Shown here: positions 35,256 to 44,245 of the stretch, one piece after another | Layout: each line of letters begins with the position of its first letter | How positions within the stretch are numbered: position 1 is the stretch's first letter | From: Bacteroidales bacterium 52_46 | Lineage (GTDB): Bacteria; Bacteroidota; Bacteroidia; Bacteroidales; Muribaculaceae | DNA length: 64,000 nucleotides | NCBI GenBank assembly: GCA_001915385.1 | Contig: MNQK01000004.1 | Span: forward strand, 1-64,000 | Direction: 5' to 3' | Made by a program: the position numbers and the translations under genes | Notes under the pieces: generated by a model | Database searches by the model: none | What the model was told of the DNA's origin: nothing | Seen by the model: the letters and a program-made list of their open reading frames with translations, nothing else

Positions 35256-35286
35256 CAAAAGTAGCGGGAGAAACAAAGGGGAACAA
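35256..35286 (-). promoter_or_regulatory. Integrase promoter
   Basis: Minus-strand -7 TACTTTTG (35256-35263) lies within the palindrome GCTACAAAAGTAGC, with TTG (35284-35286) 20 bases upstream. The start codon is about 35 bases downstream. The palindrome at the -7 site may be an operator. Confidence 0.5.
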
Positions 35287-35332
35287 TGCCGTCTCCGGTG
35301 GTTCCAATGTTTCTCCAAACTGACTCCACGGG

Positions 35333-36220
35333 CTAAATCTCCGGAGAACCAAGCAGAGAATCAAGCTCTGAGCGGAGAATCAGTGTGTATTTGCCTTTCT
35401 TCTCACGGGTGATGCTGCGGTATTTCAGATAATGGTGAAGCTGGTCGCGGGTCAGGTTATATTTCGCCATCGCTTCGGGATAGGTGTAATACTCCGGCTC
35501 CTTTGGTGCCATCTGGCCTTTCGCCAAATCGAAATGATATTTGGAGTACATCACATAATTTCCCTGTTTTTTCTTCGGGATCCCTTCTTTCGACACGAGC
35601 GTATAGATGTCAGACAGGGTCATGCCGTACTTGGCTTGAATATCCGCCACGGTGTACCATTCAGATATTTCCTCCTTCGGCTGTTGATTGGCAAAATAGC
35701 GGTCGACATGGCTCCGACTCCAGAGCGTCTTGCCCCGGCTCTGTGTCTTCGGCCAGCTCTCGCGCTCGGCAATCTTATATATTCCCGAATTGGACACACC
35801 GTATTTCTCCTACACCTCCTTTGAGGTATAGAACTCGGTGATAGGTTCTTTCTCTTTGGTGGGGTGCATCTTGTATTGGTGTGTACCTTCAAAAAAAGAA
35901 TTAAGGCTTGCTCGGCTTATTAGCGTCTTACCCTTGAATTGGAAACAGGGGATAGAATTTGATGCAAGATAATAGTAGATGCTCCTTCGGCTTACTCCTA
36001 ATAGTTGAGCGCATTGACTCGGAGTCATAAAAGGGCTTTCATCAACATTCTTAGGTTGGGAGGCTTTCGCCTGTTCGCTGGCTACATGTTCCTTCCGTTT
36101 GGCATCTTTGTAGGCGTGTTCGGCACAACGCTTGGAACAATACCGCGTTGTGCATTTGCGAGCGATGAATTTATTGCCACACCACTCGCAAGTTTTGGTG
36201 ATTTCAATAGTGCTACTCAT
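35333..36220 (-). pseudogene. Helix-turn-helix regulator interrupted by an in-frame TAG
   Basis: One continuous frame encodes about 295 residues but is cut by TAG at 35810-35812. The first part (136 residues) has a zinc-binding segment (CEWCGNKF, TRYCSKRC) and an HTH (FMTPSQCAQLLGVSRRSIYYYL), and ends at TSKEV. After the stop the same frame continues EKYGVSNSGIYKIAERESWPKT with two further HTH-like repeats. A single C-to-T change in CAG would explain it. The product was probably an element regulator or excisionase with several DNA-binding units. Confidence 0.65.
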
Positions 36221-36260
36221 CCTTTTTTACGTTTTAGTTCTGTTAATATTCTGTTAAATG

Positions 36261-36300
36261 TGTGCAATCGCGTGCAATGGTGTGCAAACATGTGCAAATT
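36261..36300 (-). repeat. Four 10-bp iterons
   Basis: Four direct copies of nGTGCAAnnn occur at 36261, 36271, 36281 and 36291. The 10-base period places them on one face of the helix. They lie 40 bases upstream of the start of the HTH gene, whose product is a likely binder. Confidence 0.6.
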
Positions 36301-36335
36301 GTCCACGACCTTGCGGCACGCATTGACGGGATTGA

Positions 36336-36369
36336 CCGATTTGCTACAAATCGGGTACAAAAACACAGG
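36336..36369. repeat. Hairpin plus CGGGTACAAAAACA site
   Basis: CCGATTT/AAATCGG (36336-36342, 36348-36354) forms a 7-bp stem that runs into CGGGTACAAAAACACAGG at 36352-36369. The latter matches 10014-10031 on the other strand with one difference. It may be an integrase arm or core site near the element end. Confidence 0.4.
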
Positions 36370-36417
36370 TAAAAAGGGATGAAAAGCGGTTATAAAGAGG
36401 TATGAGCAAGAAAAAAG

Positions 36418-36437
36418 CCGCCCGATAACGAGCGACT
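36418..36437 (-). terminator. mnmE terminator
   Basis: On the minus strand an 8-bp stem (two G-U pairs) with a TTAT loop is followed by TTTTTTC. It lies 44 bases downstream of the mnmE stop and so marks the inner limit of the chromosome side of the element junction. Confidence 0.6.
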
Positions 36438-36480
36438 TTTCAATGTTTTACACCAGATGGCACCAGTTATAACCAATAGG

Positions 36481-37842
36481 CTACTTGCCGATGCAGAAGC
36501 GGGAGAAGATTGTGGTGAGGATTTCGGTGGTGGTTACTGTGCCTGTTATGGAGCCGAGATGGTGGAGGACTTCGCGGAGGTCCTGGGCTATGAAGTCGCC
36601 GGAGAGGTTGGAGGTCAGGCCGGTTATTACGCGCTCTATAGGGAGGAGGGCGTTGAGGAGTGCCTGACGGTGGCGGGCGTTGGTCACTATTATGTCGCCG
36701 GGGTCGGTCAGCAGCGATTGCGCTATGCCGGTCAGGGTGTCGCGCAGCGTGTCAATGCCGGCAGAGGTTTTGGCCGAGACTTCTACGGTCGTGGTACCGG
36801 CGGGTATCATGTCAGCCGCCTGCTGCGATGAGGCGACATCGGTTTTGTTGATTACCGCTACAAGATGCTGATTGTCAGCGATGCTGTCAAGCCAATCAGC
36901 TTTCTGCGGGTTGGCGGCATCAATCACGTGCAGCAATATTGTGGCGCGTCCTATCGCCTGCCGGCTGCGGTCTATGCCAAGCTGCTCGATGCGGTCGTCG
37001 GTGTTACGTATGCCGGCCGTATCGATGAAGCGGAATGTGAAATCGCCTATGTTGACTGTGTCCTCGATAAGGTCGCGCGTCGTGCCGTGAATGTCGGACA
37101 CAATCGCACGGTCGTCGCCCACAAGAGCGTTGAGCAACGACGATTTTCCCACGTTCGTAGGCCCGATTATCGCCACCGGAATACCCTCTTTGATGGCATT
37201 GCCGCTGTCGAACGACGCGGCGAGACGGTGTATTTCATCGCGCAATTCCACCGCCTGGGCATGCAGTTTCTGTCGTGACGCAAACTCCACATCCTCCTCC
37301 GAAAAATCGAGCTCCAGTTCGAGGAGCGAAGCCAGTTCGAGCAGATTGTCGTGCATCGCGGCAAGTCGACGCGAGAATCCGCCCTTCATCTGCTTTATCG
37401 CAATATCATGGGCTGCACGGCTGCGCGACGCTATCAGGTCGGCCACGCCCTCGGCCTGCGCGAGGTCCATCTTGCCTGCGGCGAACGCACGCCGGGTGAA
37501 TTCGCCATGTTCGGCGAGCCGTGCACCCGCCTCAACAAGCAGCCCCACAACAGCTTTCTGCACATACACCGACCCGTGTACCGACAATTCCACCACATTT
37601 TCACCCGTAAACGACTTCGGCGCACGGAACACCGCCGCCACACAGTCATCCACGACATCGCCCTGCGCGTCCACGATACTCCCATAGTGAACGCTATGCG
37701 ACGCCGCGTCGGCAAGCCTCTTGCCGCGCCACAATGTGTCGGTTATAGCTATCGCGTCATCGCCACTGACGCGTATTACCGCTATTCCCCCCACTCCGGG
37801 CGGAGTGGAGATGGCGCATATCGTATCCTTCTGTTCTGTCAT
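36481..37842 (-). CDS. mnmE: tRNA modification GTPase MnmE (TrmE)
   Basis: A 453-residue GTPase that with MnmG installs 5-carboxymethylaminomethyl uridine at wobble position 34 of tRNAs. An N-terminal tetrahydrofolate-binding domain (1-118) precedes the helical domain with inserted G domain: G1 GPTNVGKS (227-234), G3 DTAG (274-277), G4 NKTD (332-335). It ends in the conserved FCIGK with the essential Cys. The 3' end of this gene is a known integration site for genomic islands, and an integrase-bearing element lies directly beyond it. Confidence 0.97.
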   Translation of the reverse strand: MTEQKDTICAISTPPGVGGIAVIRVSGDDAIAITDTLWRGKRLADAASHSVHYGSIVDAQGDVVDDCVAAVFRAPKSFTGENVVELSVHGSVYVQKAVVGLLVEAGARLAEHGEFTRRAFAAGKMDLAQAEGVADLIASRSRAAHDIAIKQMKGGFSRRLAAMHDNLLELASLLELELDFSEEDVEFASRQKLHAQAVELRDEIHRLAASFDSGNAIKEGIPVAIIGPTNVGKSSLLNALVGDDRAIVSDIHGTTRDLIEDTVNIGDFTFRFIDTAGIRNTDDRIEQLGIDRSRQAIGRATILLHVIDAANPQKADWLDSIADNQHLVAVINKTDVASSQQAADMIPAGTTTVEVSAKTSAGIDTLRDTLTGIAQSLLTDPGDIIVTNARHRQALLNALLPIERVITGLTSNLSGDFIAQDLREVLHHLGSITGTVTTTEILTTIFSRFCIGK

Positions 37843-37894
37843 TTCGGGTAGAATAATTTTACTGTAACGTGTGTGCGCACCCTCCTGTCGCGCA

Positions 37895-38758
37895 TTATTT
37901 GAGACGGCTCCAGCGGGTGAAATTTATCGTTGACTCCAGACGATTCTCAATCGAATCGGGAAGCGAAGAGAAGAAATCATGCCCCGTCAGAGCCTCGATT
38001 TCGTCGACGGTCACGGCCGCAGCCTGCATGCCGCCCGCCACCGGCCCGTTGTCCACAAGAAACCCTATGGCCTGCGGAGTTTCCGCCCACGGCGAAAGTA
38101 TCACCTTGAAAAAACGTTGCGGCACTGCCACGCGGCTGCTTCCTATATATTCACGCGGCTTCTCAGTAAGCACCGGACCGCACACGATGATTACCGCCGA
38201 ATCCGCCACAACGCGCCCGCGGCATTTCTCCTCGATTTTCTTCCACGTGCCACGGTTCAGATTCCCGTCCTGAGGTGCGATGTTGGTCATGCAGAAAGTC
38301 TCCTCCATAGCCCGCTTATCCCACTTCATGTCGCCGGCCGGCGCCATGTGTCCGCGGTCATATCCGCTCCCGCTGTAATCCTCCGGCCACGCGCACCCCT
38401 TTATGTCGGGGTCGTTGTAAAACCTGTCGGCACGCGATTCCGTACCGGCCGCCTCATCGACCGTCAGCTCCCAGGCCACCCAGTTCGGTATGTGCAGGTC
38501 GGAATTGAACGACACTGTCATGCCCTTGTAGTTGACAATCTCCTCCTTCAGGCCCGGTGCCGTCCGGACGTATGTGAGATTGTCGAACTGCTGACGCCCC
38601 TCGCCCCGCTTATGCTGACTCAGCATATAGCGTGCGCCGGCAAACAGAGCTGCCACTATCAGCAGCAACAGCACCGACTTGTTCAGCGACTGCCTGCGCC
38701 TGCGACGCGACGCCTGCCGCGTCATATATGTCGATTTCTTTCTGCGTTTCGCCATCAT
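37895..38758 (-). CDS. DNA/RNA non-specific endonuclease (NucA/NUC1 family)
   Basis: A 287-residue protein with a basic N-terminus, one transmembrane helix (LNKSVLLLLIVAALFAGARY) acting as anchor or uncleaved signal, and a nuclease domain with the DRGHMAPAGD active site (His general base). The metal-binding Asn lies in NLNRGTWKKIE. It probably degrades nucleic acids at the cell surface or periplasm. An in-frame TTG at 38764 adds two residues; ATG 38758 or 38755 is more likely. Confidence 0.9.
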   Translation of the reverse strand: MMAKRRKKSTYMTRQASRRRRRQSLNKSVLLLLIVAALFAGARYMLSQHKRGEGRQQFDNLTYVRTAPGLKEEIVNYKGMTVSFNSDLHIPNWVAWELTVDEAAGTESRADRFYNDPDIKGCAWPEDYSGSGYDRGHMAPAGDMKWDKRAMEETFCMTNIAPQDGNLNRGTWKKIEEKCRGRVVADSAVIIVCGPVLTEKPREYIGSSRVAVPQRFFKVILSPWAETPQAIGFLVDNGPVAGGMQAAAVTVDEIEALTGHDFFSSLPDSIENRLESTINFTRWSRLK

Positions 38759-38770
38759 ACACAATGTTTA

Positions 38771-39961
38771 TCACACAGGTTTGGCCCATGTGTAATTGGC
38801 CGAACGATGCCGGCACCCTTTAAGTCTCATATATATCGTCGTGACGGGACGCGCGAACATGTATAGCGGCATCAGCCATCCTTTGACCGGCACATGCAAC
38901 GCTTTCGCCGCACGGTTCCACGCCACCTCCGTCAGAACTATCCACAATATTCCCGCTATCAGCAGAGCGCACAGCGGAAGCACGTTAGGCATCAGCATAA
39001 CGCCCGACGCCACCGTCATTCCGAGCCATACCCACATCATAAGCGAACCCGCGCCCATAAGCCTCCGCGCGCAGTGGCTCAGCTTACGTCCGGTAAACTC
39101 ATGGCGCACTCGCTCGGTGTCATAACTGCCGCAGAAAGCCCCCACATCAATACCCGTCTGCGTCTGCCCCGAAAGCTCCACGGCATAATTGCCGTCGCTG
39201 GCGATATGGCTCAGGAAAATATCGTCAATGCCGTGGTGCAGCCCCACCGAGTCAGTGAAACCGTTGTTGTCGAAGAACAGCTGGCGGCGGAACGCAAGAT
39301 TGCATTCCGTGCCGCGGTACGCACGTCCGCCTATCGCGCTCGACAGGTATGTCACCTTGTCGGCAAGCATATTGAAACCGTTCATTCCGCCCGGACGACG
39401 TTCTCCGGCCGGGAAACTCGAACCGATCACCACATCCTTCCCCTCCGCGAAATGGCGTCCGATAAGTTTCAGCCAGTCATACGACATTATCTGCGCGTTG
39501 GCATCCGTAAGCACCACATAATCATACCTCGCGGCCTTTATTCCGAGCGTCACGGCAAGCTTTTTGCGCGACAGGGCGTGTGCCTCGTCGGGCACATACG
39601 TCATACGCAGATTCTTATGCTGAGCCGCCAGCAGCGTCACCACATCCTCGGCATGCTCGCTGCGTCCGTCGGTAGCTACTATCACCTCAAACGGCACATC
39701 GAGATTCTGCCCCAATATGTCGGGCAACATCCTTTCCAGCGCCCTCGCGCTGTCCTTACAGTACACTATCACCGACAGCGCCGGTATCTGGCGTTCCACG
39801 CCCCCCGCAGCCAGTCGCGACGTAAGCCGGTGATGCTTCACCACGCTCATGATTTTGCTCCTGTATATGAAAATCAAATAGATTGCCGCCAGAAGCCCCA
39901 CCCCCACAAGCGCCTGCGCAACGTGTGAATAAATAATATCTACGTCAAAATCAAATTCCAT
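38771..39961 (-). CDS. Membrane glycosyltransferase, family 2
   Basis: A 396-residue GT2 enzyme. TM helix at residues 12-31, then the GT-A fold (SVIVYCKDSA; ATDGRSEHAEDV; VVLTDANAQ as the DxD equivalent; GTECNLAFRRQLF; GIDDIFLSH) and two C-terminal helices (SLMMWVWLGMTVASGVML and LPLCALLIAGILWIVL). It should transfer a sugar to a lipid or growing glycan; the substrate is unknown. ATG 39961 is used rather than a TTG at 39985. It ends 12 bases upstream of the nuclease gene, so the two may be co-transcribed. Confidence 0.85.
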   Translation of the reverse strand: MEFDFDVDIIYSHVAQALVGVGLLAAIYLIFIYRSKIMSVVKHHRLTSRLAAGGVERQIPALSVIVYCKDSARALERMLPDILGQNLDVPFEVIVATDGRSEHAEDVVTLLAAQHKNLRMTYVPDEAHALSRKKLAVTLGIKAARYDYVVLTDANAQIMSYDWLKLIGRHFAEGKDVVIGSSFPAGERRPGGMNGFNMLADKVTYLSSAIGGRAYRGTECNLAFRRQLFFDNNGFTDSVGLHHGIDDIFLSHIASDGNYAVELSGQTQTGIDVGAFCGSYDTERVRHEFTGRKLSHCARRLMGAGSLMMWVWLGMTVASGVMLMPNVLPLCALLIAGILWIVLTEVAWNRAAKALHVPVKGWLMPLYMFARPVTTIYMRLKGCRHRSANYTWAKPV

Positions 39962-40110
39962 AACGTCTTGAAAAATATCCCACAAAATTACGAAAATTTT
40001 GTCACACCTCCACTACCCCCGCCATGTATTTTTCAACGACAACATCCCAACCCCGACAACAATAGATAGGTTAAATTTACCATCCAAACCCAGCCAAATC
40101 TCCTGTCCCC

Positions 40111-40157
40111 TTGTGCTCCTGTTCAAAAAAATAAAAAACAAAAGAACAAGAGCACAA
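40111..40157. repeat. Long hairpin between the glycosyltransferase and an exported-protein gene
   Basis: TTGTGCTCCTGTTC (40111-40124) pairs with GAACAAGAGCACAA (40144-40157) with one mismatch around an A-rich loop. It may end transcription of the gene at 40243. The rest of 39986-40242 shows no gene. Confidence 0.35.
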
Positions 40158-40242
40158 AAGCCCAAATAAAATTTCCCCCTGCACTATTTACCTAATCTTT
40201 TGTTTTTAATATCCATTTGCGCCGGCAGTATACAAAAACGAG

Positions 40243-40854
40243 TCAATTAATTATCCATTTGGAATATGTTCCCTTTGCTTTAAAGGTATTGATTACCTTC
40301 TCTATTTCAGCCCAAATTTCATCATTATAAAGTATTATAATTGAATCTGAATCCCTATCATCATTGCGCCATTTACTAATCCAAATGAACCAATATCTTT
40401 TATTTGATGGGTCAGAATTGGTTGCCAGAAGAGATATGCTAAACATACTGGAATTCCCGTCCCAAATATTTGTTTCAAATGAATAAGTCTTAATATGTGT
40501 TGTAAGACTATTATTTAATTTGAATTGTTCACTGTTACAAAATACATTAACAGAGTTCTTCCCTCCACCTGGATATGTATCCCCTAAAAAATGGAGTTTA
40601 TTGCCATACATTGCATCTACTGAAAATTGGACATCCTCTAGAACCTGTATAACCTCGAACGTACATGAGCCCTCATTCTCAACTGTTCCGTCAGGCGTAA
40701 ATGAACGGCAGATGCAGGGTACAGAAAATGTAGCAAATGGTTCAGGCAGAGAATTTTTTTTAATAATATCAGGAGTCAACCATCCGCCAGATGTGGTTGG
40801 GGATGCATTTAAGCAAATCGATAAAAGAAGAAATAAGAATACTGATTTTTTCAT
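40243..40854 (-). CDS. Exported protein of unknown function
   Basis: A 203-residue protein with a clear signal peptide (MKKSVFLFLLLSICLNASP). The mature part is beta-rich with four Cys residues (PCICRSF, GSCTFEV, VFCNSEQF) and the C-terminal IWAEIEKVINTFKAKG typical of periplasmic accessory proteins. AT-rich compared with its neighbours, suggesting transfer. No family recognised. Confidence 0.65.
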   Translation of the reverse strand: MKKSVFLFLLLSICLNASPTTSGGWLTPDIIKKNSLPEPFATFSVPCICRSFTPDGTVENEGSCTFEVIQVLEDVQFSVDAMYGNKLHFLGDTYPGGGKNSVNVFCNSEQFKLNNSLTTHIKTYSFETNIWDGNSSMFSISLLATNSDPSNKRYWFIWISKWRNDDRDSDSIIILYNDEIWAEIEKVINTFKAKGTYSKWIIN

Positions 40855-41320
40855 GATAATATATTACCGTGTTCTGTAGGCCTCCCGGATTGAACTGACT
40901 GGTTTATGAAAAAGAAGCGTGAAAGCCTGTATCGTTACTCTTCCCGCTTTTCGAGGCTCTCGCATTGCCCATCTCAGTAGAAAGAGCAACGCCGAAGCCT
41001 CACGCTGTATGATATGACAATGCCGGCGCACCACTGAGCCGCCACTATAAACCATACCCGAAAAGGCATCTACCGTTGCTTCATTCCTGACTGAGATTAG
41101 AATTTGCGAGATTCCGAAAAGCCAAGAATGAGCGCAGATAAACGCTCCTGTATCATGTCTGCACCCGCCCCTGGCCCATATCGGGCTTCGGGAAGCGATA
41201 TGCATGACAAAGATAAACCGATTTTTCAACTTCCACAACATTAATTCCATCTTTTTCACTGTCACCCAAAGATTTTGCCAAATTTTATTTTTATTCTATT
41301 TTTCAGAAGTCAGAGCGAAA

Positions 41321-41365
41321 AATTATTATGCACCACAAACATAATGTTTTTGCAGCATAATAATT
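41321..41365. repeat. AT-rich hairpin
   Basis: AATTATTATGC (41321-41331) pairs perfectly with GCATAATAATT (41355-41365). It lies in the 0.8-kb region 40855-41664, which has no convincing gene. A -7-like TATTTTTG at 41437-41444 could serve the divIC gene. Confidence 0.4.
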
Positions 41366-41539
41366 ATATTCTCGTTTTCTCTCCCCCGTCAGCATAAAAA
41401 ATAGTTAATGCGTAGAGTAATGCGAATTATTTTTGCTATTTTTGCAATACGGAAGTCCGCAATAGCCATTAAGCTATTGAAACTGCATATAACAACACAA
41501 TGTAGGAGGTCGTTGCAGAACTCCGAAATTTCGGTCAAC

Positions 41540-41625
41540 AAAGTAGGGACGCACGGTCTGTGCGTCCGATAATTCACAGGTAAGCAATGTGCGTTTTGGA
41601 CGCACAGACCGTGCGTCCCTACTTT
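41540..41625. repeat. REP/BIME inverted repeat
   Basis: Two perfect 28-base inverted arms (41540-41567 and 41598-41625) enclose a 30-base loop. Each arm is itself palindromic (GGACGCAC, 5 bases, GTGCGTCC). This is the form of a REP doublet. It lies in the probable leader of the divIC gene. Confidence 0.75.
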
Positions 41626-41664
41626 TGGAAATTTTGTAACAACCCCGCCAATAATTACCGCTCC

Positions 41665-41973
41665 ATGGAAGAGAATAAACCGAAAAATTCGTTTATCGGC
41701 TGGTGCCGGCGTTATATCTCGCTGCTGTTCGTCGGCCTGCTCGCGCTGTATGTCTACGTTTTGTTCTTCAATGACAATTCCTACGGACATCTGCGTGAAC
41801 TTCACGGAGAAATCAAACGTTTAGAAAAAGAGAAAAAGGAAAATCAGGACACGCTCAACAAATACTACGAGCTTAACCGCCTGCTCCTTTCCGACAAGGA
41901 GGAACTGGAGCGCGTGGCCCGCGAGAAATACGGGATGCAGCGGCCCGGCGAAGATGTCTACATTATAGAATAA
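41665..41973 (+). CDS. Septum formation initiator, DivIC/FtsB family
   Basis: A 102-residue division protein. Short cytoplasmic start, TM helix at about residues 18-36 (YISLLFVGLLALYVYVLFF), coiled coil (LHGEIKRLEKEKKENQDTLNKYYELNRLL) and the family end VAREKYGMQRPGEDVYII. It joins the FtsQ/FtsL-type septal complex. ATG 41665 is chosen; the upstream extension of the frame runs through the REP sequence. Confidence 0.9.
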   Translation: MEENKPKNSFIGWCRRYISLLFVGLLALYVYVLFFNDNSYGHLRELHGEIKRLEKEKKENQDTLNKYYELNRLLLSDKEELERVAREKYGMQRPGEDVYIIE

Positions 41974-41992
41974 GAGGGTGTCTCATTATAGA

Positions 41993-42451
41993 ATGAATAT
42001 GAAAGAAAACAAATCACGGCAATCCGCAAAAAAGATAAACCCGCAAGATGTCACCGGCCCCAAGGCCTCACCCGTATGGACAGCCGCCACAGCCATCGGG
42101 CTGCTCCTCATAGCCGCCGGCACGCTCATACCTATACTCAACGCGCGCCATACGGCATACGTCGACATGTCCGACACGTTCAAATACATCTTCTCGGCCG
42201 GAGCCGCAGTGCTGCTCGTAAGCCGGCTGTTCAGCACCTACAAAGGTAAGATACTGCGTCTGAAGCGCCTATACCGCATCGAGGTATGGAGCGCGCTGTT
42301 TTTCTGCGTGGCCGCCTTCTTCCTCTTCTACGAGAAAGACACCACGCGCAACTGGATTGCATTCACTCTCGCCGGAGCCGCCATACAGCTCTACACATCC
42401 TTCATGATACCCCGCACCACCCGCAAAGCGCTCAACGGCGAAGTGGAATGA
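41993..42451 (+). CDS. Four-helix membrane protein of unknown function
   Basis: A 152-residue integral membrane protein with four hydrophobic segments (WTAATAIGLLLIAAGTLIPI; YIFSAGAAVLLVSRL; VWSALFFCVAAFFLFY; WIAFTLAGAAIQLYTSFM). It lies between divIC and the processing protease, 19 bases after the former and 40 before the latter, so the three probably form an operon. The start could also be the ATG at 41999. Confidence 0.75.
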   Translation: MNMKENKSRQSAKKINPQDVTGPKASPVWTAATAIGLLLIAAGTLIPILNARHTAYVDMSDTFKYIFSAGAAVLLVSRLFSTYKGKILRLKRLYRIEVWSALFFCVAAFFLFYEKDTTRNWIAFTLAGAAIQLYTSFMIPRTTRKALNGEVE

Positions 42452-42490
42452 CATTTTGTCTGACTTTTCAAACTACAGAACTACCGAATT

Positions 42491-44173
42491 ATGAAACACC
42501 GGCATATCCTCCTCTCCATAGCCGCAGCAGCAGGCATCACCGCCATTTCGGCCGCGCCCTCCAACAAGAAAGAGGTGTCGCGCAATCTCGACATCTTCAC
42601 CTCCATCTACAAGACCCTCAACTCGATGTACGTCGACTCCATCGACGCCAACAAGTCCATCACCACGGCCATCAACGCCATGCTCGACGAGATCGACCCC
42701 TACACAGAGTATATCCCCGAGGAGATGCAGGAGGACTTCATGACCATCTCTACCGGTGAATTCGGCGGAATAGGCGCCTACATCGGCCAGAACAAAGCCA
42801 AAGAGACCTACGTCACCGAGCCGCAGGAAGGTACCCCCTCGGCAAAATCGGGACTCAAGGCCGGCGACGTGTTCCTGACAATCGACGGCGACTCCGTGCG
42901 CACCCTCGGAAGCGACAAGGTGCGCGACCGTCTTCGCGGCCAGGCCGGGACAAAACTGCACGTCACCGTGCGCCGTCCGCTTGTCAGCGGCGACACCGTA
43001 CTCAACATCGACATCACCCGAGCCAAAATCGAAGTGCCCACGATGCCCTATTACGGCGTCGTACGCGACACGGTAGGCTACATACAGCTCTCCACATTCA
43101 ACGAGAAATCATATCCCGAAGTTAAGAAAGCCGTCAGCGAACTCATAGCCGACCCGCGTGTCAAAGGTCTCGTGCTCGACCTCCGCGGCAACGGTGGCGG
43201 ACTCCTCGAGAGCGCCGTCAATATCGTCAGCCTGTTCGTGCCCAAAGGCACCGAAGTGCTCCGCACGCGCGGACGCTCCGTCACCAACGAAAAGACCTAC
43301 CGTACCACCGCCGCACCCGTAGCCCCCACTACCCCCCTCGCCATACTCATCGACGACGGTTCCGCCTCGTCATCTGAAATCGTAACCGGGGCATTGCAGG
43401 ACCTCGACCGCGCCGTCATCATAGGCGAACGATCCTACGGCAAAGGTCTCGTGCAGTCCACCTTCCCCCTCCCCTACAACGGCATAGTCAAGGTGACCAC
43501 GCAACGCTACTACATACCGAGCGGACGCCTCATACAGGCCATCGACTACTCCCACCGCAACCCCGACGGCTCGGTTGCCCGCACGCCCGACTCGCTCACC
43601 AACATATTCTATACCCGGGCCGGACGACAAGTGCGCGACGGCGGCGGCATCACCCCCGACATCAAAATCGAATATCCCGAAATAAGCCGGCTCACCTACA
43701 ACATCGTGGCAGGCAACCATCACTTCGATTTCGCCACGAAATATGCCGCGGCTCATCCTACGATTCCCTCCCCCGAGACATTCGTCATGACCGACGAGCT
43801 ATACGACGAGTTCAAGAACTCCATCGACCCCGCCTCAATCGAATACGACAAAGTGTGCGAGACCATCCTCGACCAGCTTGAAAAAGCCGCGCGCCGCGAA
43901 GGCTATCTCGACGACAGCGTGGAGCAGCAGATTGCCGCCCTCCGCACCTCGCTCCAGCACGACCTCGCCAAAGACCTTGACACGCAGCGCGAACGCATCA
44001 GCGAATATCTCGTGCCCGAACTCCTCCGCCGCTACTACTACAACCGCGGAGCCGTGGCCTACGGCATACGCTTCGACCCCGCCGTAGCCCGCGCCGCACA
44101 GCTCTTCGGCAACCCGGCCGAATACTCCTCTCTCCTCACCCCTGCCGAAAAACCGGCCACGGATAAAAAATAA
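42491..44173 (+). CDS. C-terminal processing peptidase (S41, Ctp/Prc)
   Basis: A 560-residue periplasmic serine protease. Signal peptide 1-22, N-terminal helical region, PDZ domain (about 85-165, with the GIGAYIG substrate loop), and the S41 core with LRGNGGG (232-238), the nucleophile Ser in GSASSSEIV (about S293) and the catalytic Lys in SYGKG (K318). The C-terminal 150 residues form the extension usual in Bacteroidetes. It trims or degrades periplasmic proteins by their C-termini. Confidence 0.92.
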   Translation: MKHRHILLSIAAAAGITAISAAPSNKKEVSRNLDIFTSIYKTLNSMYVDSIDANKSITTAINAMLDEIDPYTEYIPEEMQEDFMTISTGEFGGIGAYIGQNKAKETYVTEPQEGTPSAKSGLKAGDVFLTIDGDSVRTLGSDKVRDRLRGQAGTKLHVTVRRPLVSGDTVLNIDITRAKIEVPTMPYYGVVRDTVGYIQLSTFNEKSYPEVKKAVSELIADPRVKGLVLDLRGNGGGLLESAVNIVSLFVPKGTEVLRTRGRSVTNEKTYRTTAAPVAPTTPLAILIDDGSASSSEIVTGALQDLDRAVIIGERSYGKGLVQSTFPLPYNGIVKVTTQRYYIPSGRLIQAIDYSHRNPDGSVARTPDSLTNIFYTRAGRQVRDGGGITPDIKIEYPEISRLTYNIVAGNHHFDFATKYAAAHPTIPSPETFVMTDELYDEFKNSIDPASIEYDKVCETILDQLEKAARREGYLDDSVEQQIAALRTSLQHDLAKDLDTQRERISEYLVPELLRRYYYNRGAVAYGIRFDPAVARAAQLFGNPAEYSSLLTPAEKPATDKK

Positions 44174-44191
44174 CGCCCGACAGCAATCACT

Positions 44192-44223
44192 TTTGCACAA
44201 TATAAAAAAAAGCATTATCTTTG
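44192..44223 (+). promoter_or_regulatory. Promoter of tRNA-Pro
   Basis: TTTG (44192-44195) and the -7 element TATCTTTG (44216-44223) with a 20-base spacer give a near-ideal Bacteroidetes promoter 23 bases upstream of the tRNA. Confidence 0.75.
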
Positions 44224-44245
44224 CACCGCAAAAGCACAATAATGG

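Noticed and set aside
36261..36300. Iterons considered as a CRISPR array
   Set aside because: The unit is only 10 bases with no spacers and no cas genes nearby.
10014..36369. The two CGGGTACAAAAACA sites as attL and attR of one element
   Set aside because: They are in opposite orientation, so site-specific recombination would invert rather than excise the interval; kept only as related sites.
40864..41265. Minus-strand frame of 133 residues in the gap before divIC
   Set aside because: Composition is not protein-like, no motif, and no promoter or neighbour supports it; likely chance.
41587..41664. Upstream extension of divIC
   Set aside because: The extension is encoded by the REP inverted repeat and does not match DivIC proteins.
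42473..42961. Minus-strand frame opposite the processing protease
   Set aside because: GC-rich antisense shadow; the protease on the plus strand has full motifs.
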